A DNA stretch of 64,000 nt from Centroberyx gerrardi (taxonomy: Eukaryota; Chordata; Actinopteri; Beryciformes; Berycidae): positions 24,943,340-25,007,339 of the forward strand of contig NC_136003.1 of the NCBI RefSeq assembly GCF_048128805.1, read 5' to 3'. The notes below the pieces were generated by a model. That model was not told the DNA's origin. It saw nothing but the letters and a program-made list of their open reading frames with translations, and did no database searches. This document shows, one piece after another, positions 11,380 through 31,531 of the stretch. The position numbers and the translations under genes are program-made. Every line of letters begins with the position of its first letter. Within the stretch, counting starts at the first letter, position 1.

Positions 11380-11571
11380 ACTACAATTACCAGAATGCTC
11401 TGTGATATTTCTCGATCACCAATGGATGCCAGGCATAATCCCGAGGCCACCATCCGCTGTCCAATCGGAGAGGACGTTGTTACCAGCGATACGCATGCGC
11501 TCTAGACGAGATATTTCATGTGTTCTGGTCCCTACGTCGTGTCCGGTGGAGGTCACAGACATCTGACTGAG
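11380..11571 (+). promoter_or_regulatory. phb: phb promoter and non-coding exon 1
   Basis: ACTACAATTACCAGAATGC at 11380-11398 differs by one base from the ZNF143/STAF consensus (ACTACAATTCCCAGAATGC). An NRF1-like palindrome (TACGCATGCGCT) occupies 11490-11501. Both factors are typical of housekeeping and nuclear-encoded mitochondrial gene promoters. A good splice donor (GAG|GTGAGT) at 11571/11572 ends the inferred non-coding first exon. There is no TATA box. The exact start of transcription is unknown. Confidence 0.6.
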
Positions 11572-12158
11572 GTGAGTTCTGATAAAAGGTGTGCTCGTAG
11601 TATCACTGAATATATTTAATAACCATAATTTGGTAAAATAACATGTCATTACTCAGAGAATGAGGCAGATTAACATAATGAATGTGTTATTCATTACGTA
11701 TTAACTGTTGGATAACGCTAACACGAGCGACCAATTTGCAAGTCGCATTTGCGTGAGCAGCGTAAGGTACATGCATGCAGGCACCAGCTTACTAGTTGAA
11801 CCTAGATGACATGAGCTATCCTATGGTTTTAGTATATCTGAAATGGTTTAAATATCGTTTACATCTCGTTAACCCTAGGCCTTAGAACCTGGTTTGGCCA
11901 GCTCAGCTTAGTAGCTAGCTAGCTTACACCTAGCCGGCGAGCTAACGTTAGCTAGCATCCTCAGCCTTGGCATTACTCAGCCCAAGGCCAAAGCCAAACT
12001 GTTACTTGACAGAGAAACTGTAACCTTGCTTGTATTTGTCACACAAGCTCAAATTGTTCAGCAAGAGCAAATGGTCTGGAGTTTATTTTAAGAGAGTAGT
12101 GATGTATAATCAAGCTTTCAACCTCTTGCATCATTTTCAGTGTCACTGGATTGCTATC

Positions 12159-14733
12159 ATGGCCAAACTGTTTGAGTCCATTGGGAAGTTGGGTCTGGCC
12201 CTAGCCGTTGGTGGAGGTGTTGTGAACTCTGCCCTTTTCAATGGTGAGTGCTGATCACTTCTGAGACTTGCATTACCTTCTTAAAAGATATTTCTGGTTA
12301 TTTTGCTAGATTTTGCCAATTGACTCTGATCAATTTGACCAATTACCTCACTGTAGAGCTTAGGGTACCTCTGAATTTGCAGGGAGTGCTGCTCTCTATT
12401 ACAGTCTAACAGGGTCAAGGGAAACAAATAGTTGAGCTCAAAAGCACCAACAACATGTCATTTCCACACTGCAGTGAGACCTGCTTAAATCAGATTTTCC
12501 AATAATCCACGATCAATGGGCTGAAAGTATATTGAGGCACGAGATTTGTTGTTAGCAAGTACAACATTAAAGTACTCTGATGTTGCGTCCATGTCACATC
12601 CGACTTAACCATAAATACAAATTGCAAACTGGGATAAAGCATTCATGTCAATCTCCTAGTGTTAATTATAAGTAGGATATGTGGGAATTTTTTGCGGGCT
12701 CTGATATCTCCCACTTGGCGTTGTGAATTTAACAAGTGTGGAAACATAAGTAGTAAACATAGCACTGCCACACTGATGTTGGCAGTCCAAGGTAATAAAA
12801 ATAAAAATCATCAGCTATATTCACACTAATACAGTCAACTTCACTTACGAAAAGTGATATTTGCTGCTGATTGATTCTAGATTCATAAATAGAAATTATT
12901 TTTGTATGTGGGCGTCTAAGCAATGCTGAAAAGTGTCAGATATTATATTATATTATAACTTGCGTGTTGTGGTAATTGTTCAGTCACAGCAATTTAAAGA
13001 CGTGTAACTGGAGTTTGAGTGTTGTGATGAAAGGGAGTTTTAATTGCTTTTTGGGTTTGACCCAGGTTGGAAAAAAAACATAGTTATCCTTTAAATTTTT
13101 TACTTTGCAGATACCTGAAGAAATGTTAAGCCAGGGTACTGGTTAAAAGATTTATGACAGGTGTAGCTTTCAACCATAAAAGGAAGCTGCATGCTGTATA
13201 CTCTGACCTTTTGACAGAGAGTCTAACTATCCTTTCTGCCACAGTTGACGCAGGGCATCGGGCGGTCATATTTGACCGATTCCGAGGAGTGCAAGACGCC
13301 GTCGTTGGTGAGGGCACCCACTTCCTCATTCCCTGGGTCCAGAAGCCTATCATCTTTGACTGCCGTTCCCGTCCACGCAATGTGCCTGTCATCACAGGCA
13401 GCAAAGGTACATCAATGAGCAATAGCTGTCCTGTCATCTTTGTTTTGCTCATACACATACGGTCTCTCCCACAAACCTTTTTCATTAAGCTCCCCCTTCT
13501 GTGATTTCCCTTAGATGCACATGGGCTAAATGGGTTCTTCTAGGCTACAACTAAACTGCAACTGCTTGCTGTGTTATCAGTTTCTTTAGGCAAATGCATG
13601 AAAGTTGTCATGGTTAACATCCTAACTTAACAACAACAATAAGAGATGTCCACAAACAATCTTGAAATTAAAGTTTGGATGGAACTCTATGAGTGGTGTG
13701 CATCCTACTTGTGTGTTAATTTCTGCCACAGCCCCAACTCTCTGTTTATCTATTAACTTTGCACTTGCACAGTCTGAGCTCTTTATCTTTGAACCATCTA
13801 CCCTACAGATCTGCAGAATGTAAACATCACACTGCGTATCCTCTTCCGGCCGGTGACCGGCCAACTCCCCCGCATCTTCACCAGTATCGGAGAGGACTAC
13901 GACGAGAGGGTGCTACCATCTATCACCACAGAGGTCCTGAAGGCTGTAGTGGTGCGTATCAGACAAAAAGAAGGATTCTACATAAACAGGCCGAACCGGT
14001 TTTGTTTAGCGAGCTGTATAAACTATTCCTGATTGTGTGTGTGTCACAGGCTAGGTTTGATGCCGGTGAGCTCATCACCCAGAGAGAGCTGGTGTCTCGG
14101 CAGGTCAGTGAGGACCTGACAGAAAGAGCATCCACCTTCGGCCTCATCTTGGATGACGTTTCACTGGTATGACTGCGCTGGTAAAATTGCCTTTACGCTG
14201 TCTGTATTATCTTTTCTATGGGGTTTTAACGAGGAAACCTTTTATCGTGTTTTTCCAATAGACACACTTGACCTTCGGCAAGGAATTCACAGAAGCTGTT
14301 GAGATGAAGCAGGTGGCCCAGCAGGAGGCTGAGAGGGCCCGTTTCGTGGTAGAAAAGGTAATGTTTGTGTTTGACACAGAAGTAGCCACCAGTTGTTATC
14401 TCCATAACACTTGTGCAGTTGTAAAGACAGTATACAGACCCTGGGGGGGAAATGTTGGGAGGTTGTAACATAGTTATTGTGAATGAAAGTAGCTCACCAG
14501 GTCTTTTTTCGTCCTTCCAGGCGGAGCAGCAGAAGCAGGCAGCCATCATCTCAGCAGAGGGAGACTCTCAGGCCGCCTTGCTCATCGCCAACTCCCTGAT
14601 GGAGGCTGGAGACGGTCTGGTAGAGCTGCGTAAGCTGGAGGCAGCGGAGGACATCGCTTTCCAGCTATCCCGCTCCCGCAATGTCACTTACCTGCCCTCA
14701 GGCCAGGGCACGTTGCTCCAGTTACCCCAGTGA
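12159..14733 (+). CDS. phb: Prohibitin (PHB1)
   Basis: Six coding exons: 12159-12243, 13245-13406, 13809-13951, 14050-14166, 14262-14357 and 14521-14733. They join in frame to 271 codons plus stop; human PHB has 272. The start ATG ([20 protein letters not shown]) follows an acceptor at 12140. Prohibitin forms ring complexes with PHB2 in the mitochondrial inner membrane, acting as a scaffold and as a chaperone for membrane proteins. The N-terminal hydrophobic segment is residues about 2-27. The SPFH/band-7 domain is about 26-187 ([33 protein letters not shown]). The C-terminal coiled coil is about 177-250 ([18 protein letters not shown]), and the protein ends in LLQLPQ. No break or missing residue is visible. 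Confidence 0.98.
12244..13244 (+). other. phb: phb intron after the first coding exon
   Basis: About 1 kb of AT-rich intron between a strong GTGAGT donor and a TTCTGCCACAG acceptor. I see no embedded gene or recognisable transposon. Confidence 0.8.
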
Positions 14734-15580
14734 TGGCATCACACGCCCCTATCCACCCCCTCTCTTTGTCACCAGCCACGACATGGGCTATAGAAGGGGT
14801 GGCTAGGATTCAATAAGGACTCTTCCAGCTTCACTCCTCCCACTCTTTCTCCAACCAACTATGGACTAGGCACTGCTGATAACGGCAGCATGGGAGAGGG
14901 AGTGAGAGGAGGTCCATGATGGATAAGGCTATAGAGTCCTTTCCTGTTTGTGTGGAGGAGTGGAGGGAGTTAATTGCTCCATCTATGGTAACCTACATAT
15001 AGTACTTGGTGTTGAAACAGAATTGGCAATGCAGTAAATTCTCTTAAGATTCGTCTTTGCTGCATTGTTGCAGTTTCAAAGCACTGCATGTGATTATGTG
15101 GAATGGAAAAGAGATAGCGATTCTATATCTAGGGAAGCAGATTTTGGGTTCCACAAAAAATAACATGATAAATCATTGATGTAATGACAAATGCCATTAG
15201 ACAGTTATTGTTTTGCTGGACAGAGTTTCATCCAGTTGTGTAAGTATGTTCAAATCTCTATGAACAATGGATATAGCTGGCTCTCCTTTGCATTCAGATG
15301 TAATTGGCTAGAGGTGGTTTATTAATTTGACTGAAGTTCTCTTGCTAGATGGAGGGTTTAACTTTCTTGGAATATGTCTGGTTTCTAGCAAAGGATCATC
15401 ATCAGTAACGTGCCCCCATTATCAAGTGGAATAAAACGTGCCTGTCAGATAGTAGAGGATGGTCCTTCAGTCTTGACAGTTGTCGCTGTGTCTTTACTTT
15501 GTGAGGAGGATATGTAAGCCCCGTGTTACAAAATGGCTCAATTTAACAATAACAATAAAATTGTCTTTCTACATCCCAGT
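14734..15580 (+). other. phb: phb 3' UTR with candidate poly(A) signals
   Basis: There is no open frame after the stop. AATAAA occurs at 15430-15435 and again at 15554-15559, the second followed by a T-rich region. Either could end the transcript, giving a 3' UTR of about 0.7-0.85 kb. Confidence 0.5.
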
Positions 15581-16074
15581 GATTACGCTTGTTCTCTAAG
15601 GCCTTTGAGGTGGATGTATTTTCTGCTGTGCGTCATCATAGTTAGTTGTCACCACAGGAGGGTGCTCTATAACTGTCATTGCCTTTTTGATACAAAATTA
15701 ATAGTGAAGCAATCGGTTCCACTGTTCATTGTTTCATCCGTAACAATTACGCCATGATGTTGTTACAAAAATGGATGAAGTAGTTGATCTCTCACTGATA
15801 TGTTTTATCAATGACTGATGATTCATTGGAAGTTATTCCTATGTTTTGTTGTGAGAAAGTTATGGTGGTATGAAATAGTGGTAAACTGTGCAACTGATAA
15901 GTGTTTCTTTTAAATCTGTATTGTGTCTCATTGTATTGAGTCAAGTTGAATATCATGTAGTTGAAGACAATCTGAGTGTGCTCTTGCACAATCTAAAGTT
16001 CTTTTAAATTTTCACATTCTACCACGAAGGGTTAAATCTCAGCTACACAAAAAAATTTGAAGTTTCTGGACAAG

Positions 16075-16117
16075 AAACCTGCTGGTAAGGAAGCACATAT
16101 TCCTTACCAGCAGGTTT
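16075..16117. repeat. Perfect 18-bp hairpin, 7-nt loop
   Basis: AAACCTGCTGGTAAGGAA at 16075-16092 is exactly complementary to 16100-16117, around the loop GCACATA. A further ACAAG/CTTGT pairing can form outside a five-base bulge. It lies in AT-rich DNA downstream of phb, in a gap without coding sequence (15.6-17.1 kb). Confidence 0.9.
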
Positions 16118-16548
16118 AGATTCTTGTTAGAAGACATCATTTTGAATACTACAGCATTTCACAATTCAAATGTTTTCTGTTAGGAAAATTGAGTATTCCT
16201 GAAAATATACAATTGGCTCCCTTTGCTGGGAGCTACAAAAACAAATTGAAAAGTTGCTAAATAAATTACAGGTTGGACATTTTGTGTTTCTCCACATCAA
16301 GGTAAATTGTTGAAAAGTAGGAAGTATAATGGGTTAAGCTCCAAAAACAGATCTCAACCATTTGAAAAAAATCTGCACTCTTACAAGATGTTTGCGTTTT
16401 CACTTACTGAAAGGAATCTTTATTTTTGAGGAGTTGGATGATTAAATGATGAGGGGTCACAATATGAAATCTAATATTTTATCACAAGAAATGCAAAAAC
16501 ATCAGGAATGCCCCTCTTGTTGCAATTGGCTTCACTATCTTTATTTAT

Positions 16549-16596
16549 GTTTGTTTGTTTGTTTGTTTGTTTGTTTGTGTGTTTGTTTGTGTGTTT
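16549..16596. repeat. (TTTG)n microsatellite
   Basis: Tandem TTTG/GTTT units with GTGT interruptions. Confidence 0.9.
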
Positions 16597-17059
16597 ATGT
16601 AATTTTCAGACAACCAAGTTTCAGAGTAATGAGCTTTTCTCCACTATATAGCTGTGGTTTCCAAAGTAGGGTATGGGACCTCCAGAGGTTCTCGAATGGG
16701 TTTCTTGGGATCTCCAGAAAAATAACGAATAGTTTAATTTCACTATTGTTTCACACTCTGGATGTTAGCAGAATGAGAGTTTGTATAAGGATGGCTTTTC
16801 TCATCAGAGCTTTAAACTCTCTCCACTGGTTATCACTCCACCTATAGTAAAAAATGATAGGGTCCCTTGGGTCAAAATCTTATAAAGGAAAACGTACCAA
16901 TATAAAGAAGTTTATAGCATTTTTAAAACGGTTTACAAAGTGCTTTAACAAATAAAACCAAACATGAAATGAAAAAGGATAAATTAAAACAAGAAGGCAC
17001 CATAAGACAATAGGATAAGAATAGAGAGTAAGAATAAAAGATGATTTCATTACACTGAG

Positions 17060-17502
17060 CATTTTCCTTTGAGGGGATAGAAATGCTCCTCGGGGTCTCT
17101 TCATTATTATTTCATCAATCAATGAATTCAGCTCAACGCGTGCACGCGCACCGTGCCCTGTCTGGTTTGAAGGGGAGACGTAAAGAATCCAGACACGCTG
17201 CCGCGCGCCTGCCCAGACAGCGGCCTGAATGCTTGGGATGAGCGCGGGACGGCGGTGTGGTACGCGCGAGACCTTGGCCGGGCCACGTAGCGGTGCTGAG
17301 GACGCCGGTACGCAGATATCTCCGTAGCCCACAACGTACTTCAGCAAAAGATCTCCCAAATTTTACACAAATAAACTACTGCCCGTGCTAAATGCACATC
17401 CGCGAATGCAGAGAGAGGGTGAGCGAGAGAACTGCGCGTGCAACACTGAATCTGTGCAACTCTGATTGCACGAAGGCAGGAGGGAGGGCGCTCTCGACGG
17501 AG
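17060..17502 (+). promoter_or_regulatory. znf652: znf652 CpG-rich promoter and probable non-coding exon 1
   Basis: The stretch is GC- and CpG-rich against AT-rich flanks (ACGCGTGCACGCGC near 17136, CTGCCGCGCGCC near 17200). It ends in a splice donor (GGAG|GTAAGC) at 17502/17503. This suits the promoter and first non-coding exon of the next plus-strand gene, znf652, whose coding exon begins 5.9 kb later. Transcription start and exon 5' end are inferred. Confidence 0.55.
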
Positions 17503-20502
17503 GTAAGCCAGAAAACCGACACAAAATCTTGCTATATAACTTATTTTATACATTTACAAATATGACAATCATGGCCGCTGCTAGGAAAAGCAAACATATG
17601 TCACTGGTAGCCGGTGGTCGTAGCTACGGTGTGAACTGCCCGTGAGCGCAGCTAGCATTGACTTTCTGACAGTGTCGAGTTCAGTGGGTTTGTCAGCACA
17701 GCAGTCTGGTTTTTGTTAGGAAAGCGGCGCTTTTCATCTTGCACGACAAGCTAGCTACACTGCTAACGAAGCTTGACATTGGATTATCATTTATGTTCAC
17801 GTGCATCAAATAATTGTCACTATTTCACGTGGAAGTGCATCATCGGGGTTGAGTGTAACGGTAATGCTAAATATCTGACGTTAATGCTAGCTATTAGCTA
17901 ACTAGCCTAATCTGGGCGGTTTTGGGTTAAAAAAAGTGAAAGTCCTTTAGCTGTCGTTAGCTAATGCAAGTCAGCAAGCACTAGCCTTTTGGTGGTATGG
18001 TGCAAGGTAACATAATTGTTTTTCAGGCTGTGTAACGTTAATTGTACTACAAGTTCTCATGGCTGCACCTCAGCTAATGTAGCCAAGTTAGCTTGTCATG
18101 TGTGAGCAGGTTACTACCTATCGAATATTGCTAGCTGGCTAACTAGCCTAAGTTGGCCAGGCCTGCCTAGTGTTACTGTTCTTCAGTCTACAATGTTGCC
18201 TTTTCTGGTTTAACCCTTTCTTTGCTTCACACACACTACAGCGTTACTACAAAGTCTTGTAGCTGAAGCGGTTGCCCTCTACTAATTGTAGCCCTATTAA
18301 CGTTTTTTAACTGCCACATCATATCTGAAAATGTCACTTCAACTGTTGTGTAGTTTTGCATTCGCATTTGGTAACCTTGTTTGTCAGAGATAATGAGCCT
18401 TGCAGGAGCCGGTCTTTCCTAGTCAAAATTACACAGCCTGTTTTCCTTCCTTTTGCAAGATCTGTACAGGGGAAACTTTGGTATTTGTTTATATTCCTTT
18501 TTAAATAATCATGTTTCAGTATTTGTGTACAAACAAAATCGGCTTTTAAAACATCAGTGGCATGTGGACTCCTACCCTTGTTATCTTTCCCTTTTTAGTA
18601 TGGAGATATCCCTGGTAGTGGAAAATCAGAGGACTATCAACTGTCAGTATTCACAGTCCGTCTCTCTCTCTCTCTAGTGAATTGAATAAACATATTTGAT
18701 ATGGAAGAGTATAGAACTGAGATCATACTCTCTCCATTTCCCTGTGATGCCTCAGACTATCTGTACTGGACCAAAAAGACGAGGCACTGCTCCGTGACCC
18801 GACTAGAGGCTTGAGGGCCAAATACCTACAGAGGTATAGAGCACCCCTGCAGTGCACCACACAGTGAGCTGGTTAAGGTCTTATGAGTTTGGACGGAGTC
18901 AGGAATGTGAACCCTCACACGTTTCTCTCGAAGCTGTGAAAGGGAAAGCTCATTAAAGTCTAGACTGAGGAGGGAGCATGGATTTGAGGAGCACTGCTGC
19001 ATAATAAAAGGTAAACATGATGCATTTGACTGCCTCAAAGGTCTCATCTGCTTTACTGTGACGGTTTAGCTAAGCACTTGACTTTTTAATGCCATTGGTT
19101 TTGGGGTTGATGTGTAGTTTCTCTGTCGGTAAAGCTCTCATCCTGTGTCATTCAAATCTAAGCCTGAGTAGCATCTATCCGGTGTATGACATCCAGGCTT
19201 TGTGTGATGTCCTATAGTAAATGAGAGTGGTTTGGCTTCTCGTTATCTCTGTGAAGCGTGATTGAAGAAAGTCAGGGTTTGGTTATTGTGGAATAAACTT
19301 TGATTTCTTGGCCAGAGAGTTGCTGAGCATTAGTAATGCTCTGGATTATTGAAATGGACTGTCAGAAGGGAACTTCATTGATATACTGGTAGTGTTGTCT
19401 TTCTCTTTTTTTTTTTCTTTTTTTTTTTTTTTTGCCAGGGAGCAAAGTTCGTCTTTGAAAGCTGTCCAAACTGAAAAAGGCAGTCACAAACGATCATCAT
19501 TCCACTAGGTTTGACCTCAAGATCTGACAAGGTGATTGTGCAGGCTAATTACCACTGATATTGAGAAGTCTGCTCTCTACTTGCTTCCCACATCAAAGGA
19601 CTGCGTTATTTCACTGTGAGTGAAACTCCGAAATGACTCATCATTGATAACGATAAGCGGGTGGAAGGATTTTACTAAACATGGGTTACATAACCACGCT
19701 GTGTGTATGCATGCACTTGTATTTTTGACAGTTTTCAGTGCTTGGCAGTGAATTTATCACTCTAGATCAGTTTAATATTGTGAACAACACAACAAAGTTA
19801 CTTAATGCTGAGTTTAGATGCATAAGTTCATGTCCTGTAATATTTGTTTATAGCCAACTATGTCCTGACCCAGCATTTGCTTGAAGGTTTAGCCCATCAG
19901 AACCAGCTGGTGGCATGAGCAGTTGGGTTCAGGCAATGGTTCCTCATGTGATTTATATTCTTCTGTCATCCAGACGCAGGATAATCTATTAGACTTTGTG
20001 TCTAAGGCAGCCATGTGAGTTGAGTTGCTCTGTCAGTGCAGAGCTCGCCCTCCCCCCGTGGTCTTAATGCTCTCAGAGCTGCTGTCCAATTCTCAGAAAG
20101 GATCAGAGTCAGCATGCACAGGAAGACAGGTGTGTGCCTGCATGTGCGTAACATCGAATTGTATATAAATGGCTTACCCCGCTGCATACAAAATTGATAC
20201 AACATGATTCATGCGTGTTGCCTGTTCTGTTAGCTTAGCACATACAGTATGTTTGCCATTTAGTTCTGCTAACACCTTCCTCCATTCTTGCATGCTGCTT
20301 ATTACCCATCTAACAAGATAAAGGAATAGGAGGAATAACAGTCAGTTTAGTACTCATTGAGAAAGATTTAGCTAAACTTGTCATGCATATTATTATTGTG
20401 ATGAGTTGAAAGTTGGTTTGTATCTGAGCATCTTGTTGGCTTTGTGAGCTAAAGCACATACCATGTATTCACAACACTGTGTGTTTGAATCCGGCTCTCA
20501 TC

Positions 20503-21165
20503 TAGGGCTTCACACTTATGTGTATATCACAATTTTATGTTTCCACAATAAGGCTAATAATCGTGTAATTAGGCGATATTGAAGTGTTTATGTTTTAAAT
20601 TCCCTTGAAAGTCCCGGTGTGGTATATCAAACCCTTCCATCACGTGACCAATCACAACCTTTGAATGTGCAACGTGCAGCCATGTGGCCGAAACAAAAGT
20701 TTAGCTGGAGAAGCACGCAGAGAAACCGTACATAGACCATCTTTGAAAAAACATAGCAACGAGCAAGGTGGAAAAGACTGGATCAGCCCGACATTCGAAA
20801 GGAAAATCCTTAAAACTTAGTTTTAGTTCCTAAAAGGGATCATCATTTATCATTTGGAGATTCTTTGGTCTTAAACCAGATGACGACCAGATGACAACAA
20901 AGAAGTATAGATTCTGTGCAAAGTTTGCCTTCCGATTGTAGCTGCACCCTTATTTTTAAGTACCACAATAAGAGTAAGACAGGAAGGGGGAAAACAAGAC
21001 TTTCTAGCTGCTGCTACTTTGAACAGTTGTGCACTTAAAAAGGTGAAAAAGTGAAAATATACTGTATGTTAAGTTGCAAAAGTGCAATAAAATAACAAAT
21101 AATCATGATTATATTATTTAGCAAAGTAATTGGATTATCATTTTTGCCATAATCGTGCATCCCTA
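20503..21165 (+). mobile_element. hAT-type DNA transposon remnant with BED-finger fragment
   Basis: The left end begins TAGGGCTTCACACTTAT and the right end is ATAATCGTGCATCCCTA, imperfect inverted repeats of the TAGGGNTGCACGATTAT type common in fish hAT elements. In the plus frame starting at 20852 one can read IWRFFGLKPDDDQ followed by RFCAKFA. This is the pattern of the N-terminal BED zinc finger of ZBED/hAT transposases. The rest of the transposase is missing, so this is an internally deleted, inactive copy in znf652 intron 1. Confidence 0.7.
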
Positions 21166-22249
21166 CCCTCACCATATGCCACGTCATCCCCTCTCTTGCT
21201 CTCTGTCTCACAAATCTTCTGTGTTTATCTCTACTGTAAATGAAAACAAAAATGTCATAATGAAAATTGTCTTCATGGTGAGAAAAAAAGAAAATGAAAT
21301 CACCTCATATCCTATTTGTGCTTTGTTCTTAGACACTGGAGAATAGTTTGAGACAAAGCAAAGGCATGTGACTTTACAAGACAGGAGAGGATGTTTATTG
21401 TTTTTGAGAAAGGAAATGTGTTGTTGTGCTGCTCAGGGAGGTTTCTAGTGAAAAAACCCGCCCTGGTGCACACTCCGTTATTATGCCTAAAAGTGTCTAA
21501 GGTCATTTGGGGTCAGCCAACCGTCACCTAGGGACACCCGTCATGCAGATGTACGCAGGCGGCAGGATCTAAATTGTGCACATGCAATAGCCACAAAAGC
21601 AAGAAATCCATAAGAATAAATAGATTTCCTCTTCTGATACTCGTGCTCCTTGCACTTGTATATGCATCATATTACTGTGGGCTCCTAACTGCTCAGTGCT
21701 CACTCATTATTGAAAAGGTGAAATACAGTTTCCTGTGGTTGTATTTGCAATACGAGCTCCTAAACTGTGGTTACATTACGCTCTCTAACAGTCAAAGGGA
21801 GGTGTGTTCCTGTCGGTGTGTGAGACATAGGCTACATTTAGGCAGCCATAGTGTTTAATCAGTGCATCAAAGGCGCCTTGACATCAGTAATTCAGGTTAG
21901 TGTGGATTGGTGTTCCTGCTAAAGTAAATTTGAGTTCATTTTTTATTATTTGTACCATGTATTACACTTGTTGGTTACTATGGTTTAATGAACATTTGAT
22001 CGGTTATATTGTTTTATTTAATTTATTATTACCCGTTTAAAGTTTTCAGATAGTAGAAACAGAAGGCTCATGTAGATACTTTTCTTTTGAACACCGTCAG
22101 GAATATATATCTTTTCTATGTATACAACTTTTCTTTGGGGATTAAGTAGTGTCTTAAGTAGTGTCCTTTCACAAATCTTCTAAACGTGCTCTTAGCTGAT
22201 GAGCAGGGTGATGGTGTGTTAATCTAGCAACCGAACAATCTCTGCATTA

Positions 22250-22577
22250 GATTTTAGAGTGAGGGGTTTAGAAATTATTAATCAATTAAATCGCTTTAGT
22301 GATTTATCAAGTGAAAATAACAAACATTTGCTGGTTACAGCTTCACAAATGCTAAGATTTGCTTTCTTTTCTCTGTTTCATAACATTATAAAATTAATAC
22401 TTTGGGTTTTTTTGGCTGCTGGTCAGATTAAGTAAGCAATTTTAAGACATCACTTTTGGCTCTGGTAACTTGTGATGGGCATAATTATTTTTGACATTTT
22501 ATTTACTAAATGATAAATCGAAAAAATTATTGATAGATTAATGGATAATGAAAATAATTGTTAGTTGCAGCCCTAGA
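22250..22577. mobile_element. hAT-derived non-autonomous repeat, copy A
   Basis: The right end (TAATTGTTAGTTGCAGCCCTA) matches a very common fish repeat terminus. Internally it shares long near-identical blocks (ACAAACATTTGCTGGTTAC, CACAAATGCTAAGATTTGCT) with copy B at 54040-54416, in the same orientation. Its left boundary is approximate. Confidence 0.75.
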
Positions 22578-23359
22578 GGTGTTGTAGTTGTGCCCTAGAG
22601 AAATTTAGGATATTTGATTTTTGAAGTTTAATCCACTCTCATTCAGTTGTGAAGGTTGTGGTTGTGATTCTTACAAACGGTACTGAAACATTTGTGGGCA
22701 AGTGTGGCGCTCAGTCTTGGTTTTCATGCTATTACAGCGTAGTTTCAGTTCACAGACAGCTCTATGATAGAGAGATAGAGAGGAAAACCACTTTTTCTGA
22801 TCTCACCTCTCTTTCTGCCTCTTCTTTCTCTGTTCTTTTTCACAGGTAGCAAATTGTAAATGGCTCTTCAAGCAAGACACAGAAGTCTTTACTGCAGTTC
22901 CATATATGGCATTCAGCTCATCTTCACCTGCTCTGCAGTTTAAAGACACTGGCACCCTACAGGGCAGAAGCCTTGAAGGAAACTGAGTCTGGCAGCCTGC
23001 CTTCACCTTAAGTAATAACTAAAGGGGAGACCTAGCTTCAAATGTTCAGCATCAGAGAACATTTGATTTTAAAGTCTGATTGTTAAGCTTATGGAACAAA
23101 ACTTGGAACAGATTGTATGTCTTTCCAACTGCCTTTCCTACCTTGGACAACATGGATGCCCTCTTTGAATCGGGTTGAAGATCTCTCACCTTATCCCCTC
23201 CTTCCTATCTCTTCAGTAGAAGGAGGGGTGGGGGATTGGTGTGGCTCCCCCTGCCCCTCCTTGTAGAGTAGGCTAGTCTAACTAGGCGCCATAGCATTAA
23301 CTCTTTCCCACTGCCTAGTGCTCCCACCACCTCCATCCTTCCATTCCCCCTCCCTCTTC

Positions 23360-31531
<8,172 letters not shown>

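Larger units (their letters stand above)
17503..22845 (+). other. znf652: znf652 intron 1 (5' UTR intron)
   Basis: About 5.3 kb without coding signal between the GTAAGC donor and a polypyrimidine-CACAG acceptor at 22845. It contains a hAT-type element (20503-21165) and a second hAT-derived repeat (about 22250-22577). The part after 22846 would be 5' UTR leading to the ATG at 23360. Confidence 0.55.

Noticed and set aside
16880-17359. 159-codon minus frame across the znf652 promoter region
   Set aside because: CpG-rich sequence lacks stops by composition; no recognisable protein text.
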